The position numbers were made by a program, and so were the translations under genes. Below, in pieces: positions 6,016 through 9,068 of a DNA stretch of 9,068 nucleotides (positions are counted from its first letter, which is position 1; every line of letters starts with the position of its first letter). Source of the DNA: Thiomonas sp. (lineage in GTDB: Bacteria; Pseudomonadota; Gammaproteobacteria; Burkholderiales; Burkholderiaceae_C); contig JAQTVS010000096.1 in NCBI GenBank assembly GCA_028706735.1, positions 1-9,068 of the forward strand. Direction: 5' to 3'. The notes beneath the pieces are model-generated. The model had not been told where the DNA came from, searched no databases, and saw only the letters and a list, made by a program, of their open reading frames with translations.

Positions 6016-9000
6016 TCAGGGCGCGGCGGGTGTGGCGCTGCTGGGTTTGCTGGTGTTCAGCGAGGCCTCGGTGACGATGGGCGTGATCCAGGTTCCGGTG
6101 ATGTCGTACACATGGGTGAAGGCGCGCGCCAAGGGTTCGCGGGCGATGTATTGCGCCAGGAAGGTGCCCAGGCCGATGACCGGGTTGACCAGGGCATAGG
6201 CCAGCGAGGCCGCGCCCGCGTTGATGTTGGGCACGACGACCACGCGCAGGTTCTGCGTTTCGGTCGCCAGATTGGTGTTGCCTTCGATGCGCACCGAGGC
6301 GGCCACGCCGCTCATGCGGAAGTCTCGGGTGCTGGCCACGCCGCGCTGCACGCCGACATCGGCATCGACCTTGTCGAAGGCGAAGCCGGAGGAGAACAGG
6401 TCGCGGAAATCCAGGGTGAAACGGCGCGGCAGGCTTTGCAGGCTGAGGACGCCCAGCAGCTTGGCGATCCCCGGATCGGCCTTGAGGAACTGCCCCTGCC
6501 CGAGTTGCAGCGTGAATTGCCCGTCCATGCTCGGAAAATCGAGGTTGAGTGGCGAACCCAGCCAGGCCAGATTGCCGCTGATCTCGCCCTTGCCGCCTTT
6601 GAGCAGACCGGGCTTGCCCAGGGTGCCGAGCAGCCCGCCTGCATCGCTGATGGCAAGCTTGAACTGCATGGCGGTGCGCCGTGCGGGGGAGGCGGCGTCC
6701 GCACTGCCCGGCACGGCGAGCTGCGCGCCCAGCGCCGTCCACGTGCCGCTGCCGGTGAGTGTGCCGTCGGGCGCGGTGAGTGCGAAGTGGGTGAGCTGCC
6801 ATTCCTTGCTGCCATCCACCCGGCCGCGGTTGACCGCCTGCACTTCCAGCCGGGTGAAATGGTGGCCGTGCAGGTCGACGTTGTCGGCCACGATGTCGAG
6901 CGCGGGAATGCTTTTGGGCTGCTCGTCGAACAGATGTTCCACATCCGAGTCGCTCGATTTGGGCAGTTCCAGCCGGGCCAGCCGGGCGCTCAGGGTGCCG
7001 GGGTTGTTGCCGCTGCCGATCTGCCAGCCGAGATAGCCGGAGAGTTGCCGTGCATTCACATTGGCCTGCAGCAGATCGCCGCTGCGGCTGCCGCCAATCA
7101 CCACCTGGTTGATGATGCGGTGCATCAGGGTGAGCCGGCCGATGTCCAGTGCCGCAATCGTGGGCAGCAGGGCGGCCAGTCCGTGGTCGCCGCCCGCCCG
7201 GAAGACAACGGGCGACTGCGCAGATGCGCCGGGCAGCAGCGGCTTGAGCGCGGATTCCCAGACATCCAGATCAAGCACCGGCAGGCGCACATTGGCCTGC
7301 ACCGACGCGGTCGGTTGCGGCAGCGCGGCCTGCGGGCCGATGGCCAGACCGCCGCTGAGCACGCGGAAATCTTGAGTGGGGCTTGCTGCTGCCACGTTTG
7401 CCGTCGCGGATATGGCTGATGCAGCGGCAAGCGGCTCCTCTATGACATACCGTGCCCGGGCGATGCCGCCCAGATCGACCTGCACCACATTGCGCCGTGC
7501 GCCACCCGGGCCAGGGGGCAGCGGGGTGCGGGTATAGAGCAGCGATTCGGGAGCGGCGGCGGGCTTGCCCAGCGGCGGCGGCAGATCAATCGCGGCGCCC
7601 GCCAGATTGCTGCGCAATTCCAGCGCGGCCTCTGGCGCACCGTGCTGCTGGGTGATGTTCAGGGTGTAGGGCGCCTGGCCCTGCAGCACCTTGCCGAGTG
7701 TCTGCATCCAGCCCAGGTCGGCGGCGCGCAGGCCTGCGCTGCTGAATGTGCCGCTGGCCTGCAACTGCAGCGGCTGGCCCTGTCGCTGACCGCCGCGCAG
7801 GGTGACCGGGCCGCCCAGCACGTCGGGCGCGTTCAGCGCGAGGTTGAACCCGGCGTGGCTGAAGTCCACCGTGCCGCGCACCTTGGCGAAGGGCGGCAGA
7901 TCGCGGCTCCAGCGCACATCCACCCCTTGCAGCGCGGCTTGTCCTTTGAAGGTCGCGGCCTGCATATCGTCCAGCGGCAGGGTGAGGGCGATGTCGAGCG
8001 CCATCGGGCCCTGCGCCTGCACCGTGTCGAACACACCGCCGAGCTGCTGGTTGATCGGGCTGTCGATGATGTAGCGCAGCGCATCGTTTGCGGGCGCCTG
8101 CGCCTTGCCGCTGATGCGCAGCACGCCCTGGTTGAAACTCGGCAGGCTGCCATTCACCGCGGTGATGCGCGCGCCAGACGCCTGCGCCGAGGCATTGCGC
8201 ACCTCCAGACTGTGCGAGGTCACCAGCAGCGTGCCGCTCACCTGGGTGAACTCCGGCCACAGGGCATTGGCATGCACCGTGGCAGCACTGGCGGCCTGCC
8301 CCGGCGGCAGGATGTTGCGCGGCGCGTAATTGAACACGCCGTTTTCAAGTTGCGCGCTCACCTGGAACGTGCCGCCCTTCGCGGGGGTGTCAAACGGAAA
8401 GTCTTCCAGCCGGCCCTTGACCGCAAAGTCCACGTTCTGCGCGCTGCCCGCGGCGATGGCGCTGCGCAGGTAATCGCGGGTGTGCAGGGGAATGTCGATC
8501 GGCAGATAGCGCCACACCGCGCGGGCGTCGGCGCGGGTGAGCCGGCCTTTCAGGTCGATGCTGCCCAACCCCTTCGGCGCGCTGCGCCAGGTCAGCGCGG
8601 CGTTGCCTGCGGCGTCGGCATTGGCGAAGGTGAAGCGCTGGGTGCTGATCTGCCAGCCGCCTTTGCTGTCGCGCTGCCAGGCAAGATCGGCTTGCAGCGC
8701 GTCAAAGCTCAGCCGCGCCGGGGCGTAGATCAGCGGCAGGTCCAGCCCGCCCTTATTCAGGCTGAGCTGGGCAGTGCCGCGGTCTTGCGTGGCGCTCAGC
8801 GTGCCAGAGAGGCCGCTGACGCCAGGCAGGTCTGCCGGGAGTTGCAGCGCCTGGGCCGCATCATTTCCCTTGTCGATCAGCGGTTTCGGGTTGGCCGGCG
8901 GCGCCTGCTCTCCTGCGCCGGCAGGGCTGTTCCAGCGCAGATCGGTGAACGCGGTTTGCACGCTGTAGGTCGGCGGCAGGCCGGTGGGTGCTGCGCCTTG

Positions 9001-9066
9001 GGGCCAGCTTGCCTGCGCCGTGATGCTGCTGAGGCGGCCCTGCGGCTGCAGGGCGCTCAGCCGCGC
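6016..9066 (-). CDS. yhdP: YhdP family AsmA-like protein (N-terminus outside window)
   Basis: The frame is open to the right edge, giving the C-terminal ~1016 residues; the family is usually around 1270-1400, so the N-terminal membrane anchor and first few hundred residues lie outside. The ATG near 8961 is internal, since family-like sequence (LSALQPQGRLSSITAQASWP) continues upstream of it. The body is the long repetitive beta-groove typical of AsmA-like proteins. The C-terminal AsmA-like region, about 6130-6620, has KGEISGNLAWLGSPLNLDF, FLKADPGIAKLLGVLSLQSL, PRRFTLDFRDLF, SGFAFD, VVVVPNINAGAASLAYALV and NPVIGLGTFLAQYI, near-diagnostic for YhdP. In E. coli YhdP, TamB and YdbH are redundant inner-membrane-anchored proteins that carry phospholipids to the outer membrane. 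No disruption is seen in the visible part. Confidence 0.94.
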   Translation of the reverse strand, partial: ARLSALQPQGRLSSITAQASWPQGAAPTGLPPTYSVQTAFTDLRWNSPAGAGEQAPPANPKPLIDKGNDAAQALQLPADLPGVSGLSGTLSATQDRGTAQLSLNKGGLDLPLIYAPARLSFDALQADLAWQRDSKGGWQISTQRFTFANADAAGNAALTWRSAPKGLGSIDLKGRLTRADARAVWRYLPIDIPLHTRDYLRSAIAAGSAQNVDFAVKGRLEDFPFDTPAKGGTFQVSAQLENGVFNYAPRNILPPGQAASAATVHANALWPEFTQVSGTLLVTSHSLEVRNASAQASGARITAVNGSLPSFNQGVLRISGKAQAPANDALRYIIDSPINQQLGGVFDTVQAQGPMALDIALTLPLDDMQAATFKGQAALQGVDVRWSRDLPPFAKVRGTVDFSHAGFNLALNAPDVLGGPVTLRGGQRQGQPLQLQASGTFSSAGLRAADLGWMQTLGKVLQGQAPYTLNITQQHGAPEAALELRSNLAGAAIDLPPPLGKPAAAPESLLYTRTPLPPGPGGARRNVVQVDLGGIARARYVIEEPLAAASAISATANVAAASPTQDFRVLSGGLAIGPQAALPQPTASVQANVRLPVLDLDVWESALKPLLPGASAQSPVVFRAGGDHGLAALLPTIAALDIGRLTLMHRIINQVVIGGSRSGDLLQANVNARQLSGYLGWQIGSGNNPGTLSARLARLELPKSSDSDVEHLFDEQPKSIPALDIVADNVDLHGHHFTRLEVQAVNRGRVDGSKEWQLTHFALTAPDGTLTGSGTWTALGAQLAVPGSADAASPARRTAMQFKLAISDAGGLLGTLGKPGLLKGGKGEISGNLAWLGSPLNLDFPSMDGQFTLQLGQGQFLKADPGIAKLLGVLSLQSLPRRFTLDFRDLFSSGFAFDKVDADVGVQRGVASTRDFRMSGVAASVRIEGNTNLATETQNLRVVVVPNINAGAASLAYALVNPVIGLGTFLAQYIAREPLARAFTHVYDITGTWITPIVTEASLNTSKPSSATPAAP

Positions 9067-9068
9067 AT

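Noticed and set aside
6112..7419. Plus-strand open frame of about 435 codons opposite yhdP
   Set aside because: The minus strand holds diagnostic YhdP sequence; the plus frame has a typical shadow composition (Gly, Gln, Ala, His, Arg) and no domains.

Overview
The window is GC-rich DNA that looks like the chromosome of a beta-proteobacterium, most likely order Burkholderiales. The clues are a YhdP-family gene followed directly by a nitrilase-family gene, a Tsx/OmpK-like outer-membrane barrel, and periplasmic NMT1/THI5-type binding proteins. I cannot assign a genus.

Left half (1-4417, plus strand). This is a compact transport and oxidation cluster. It starts inside one NMT1/THI5-like substrate-binding protein. 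A second, complete paralogue follows (about two-thirds identical over the 200 shared residues), then an ABC permease of the SsuC/TauC type, then an isopenicillin-N-synthase-like 2-oxoglutarate/Fe(II) dioxygenase whose start lies 6 bases past the permease stop. After a hairpin and a 130-base gap comes a signal-peptide-bearing outer-membrane barrel resembling the Tsx/OmpK nucleoside-channel family. Together they suggest a route across the outer membrane, periplasmic capture by two binding proteins, inner-membrane import and cytoplasmic oxidation of a small, perhaps nucleobase-like, molecule. The substrate is inference. No ATPase gene is visible; it may lie upstream of the window.

Middle (4418-5172). 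This stretch holds no intact gene. Read on the minus strand from the right it contains a ParE-like toxin lacking its first strand, abutted by a short piece of an IS21-family IstA transposase that includes the first catalytic-type Asp, then an unrecognised coding-like stretch and a hairpin. It looks like a scar from past insertions and deletions.

Right half (5173-9068, minus strand). A complete nitrilase-superfamily amidase (Nit1/Nit2 type, Glu-Lys-Cys triad present) follows the C-terminal ~1016 residues of YhdP, an AsmA-like inner-membrane protein involved in phospholipid traffic to the outer membrane. In many beta-proteobacteria the order is yhdP, nitrilase, tldD. Here the expected tldD is replaced by the scar, beginning at the nitrilase stop codon. 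The two halves are convergent, and the scar probably marks a rearrangement or insertion boundary that brought the transport cluster next to the envelope-housekeeping genes.
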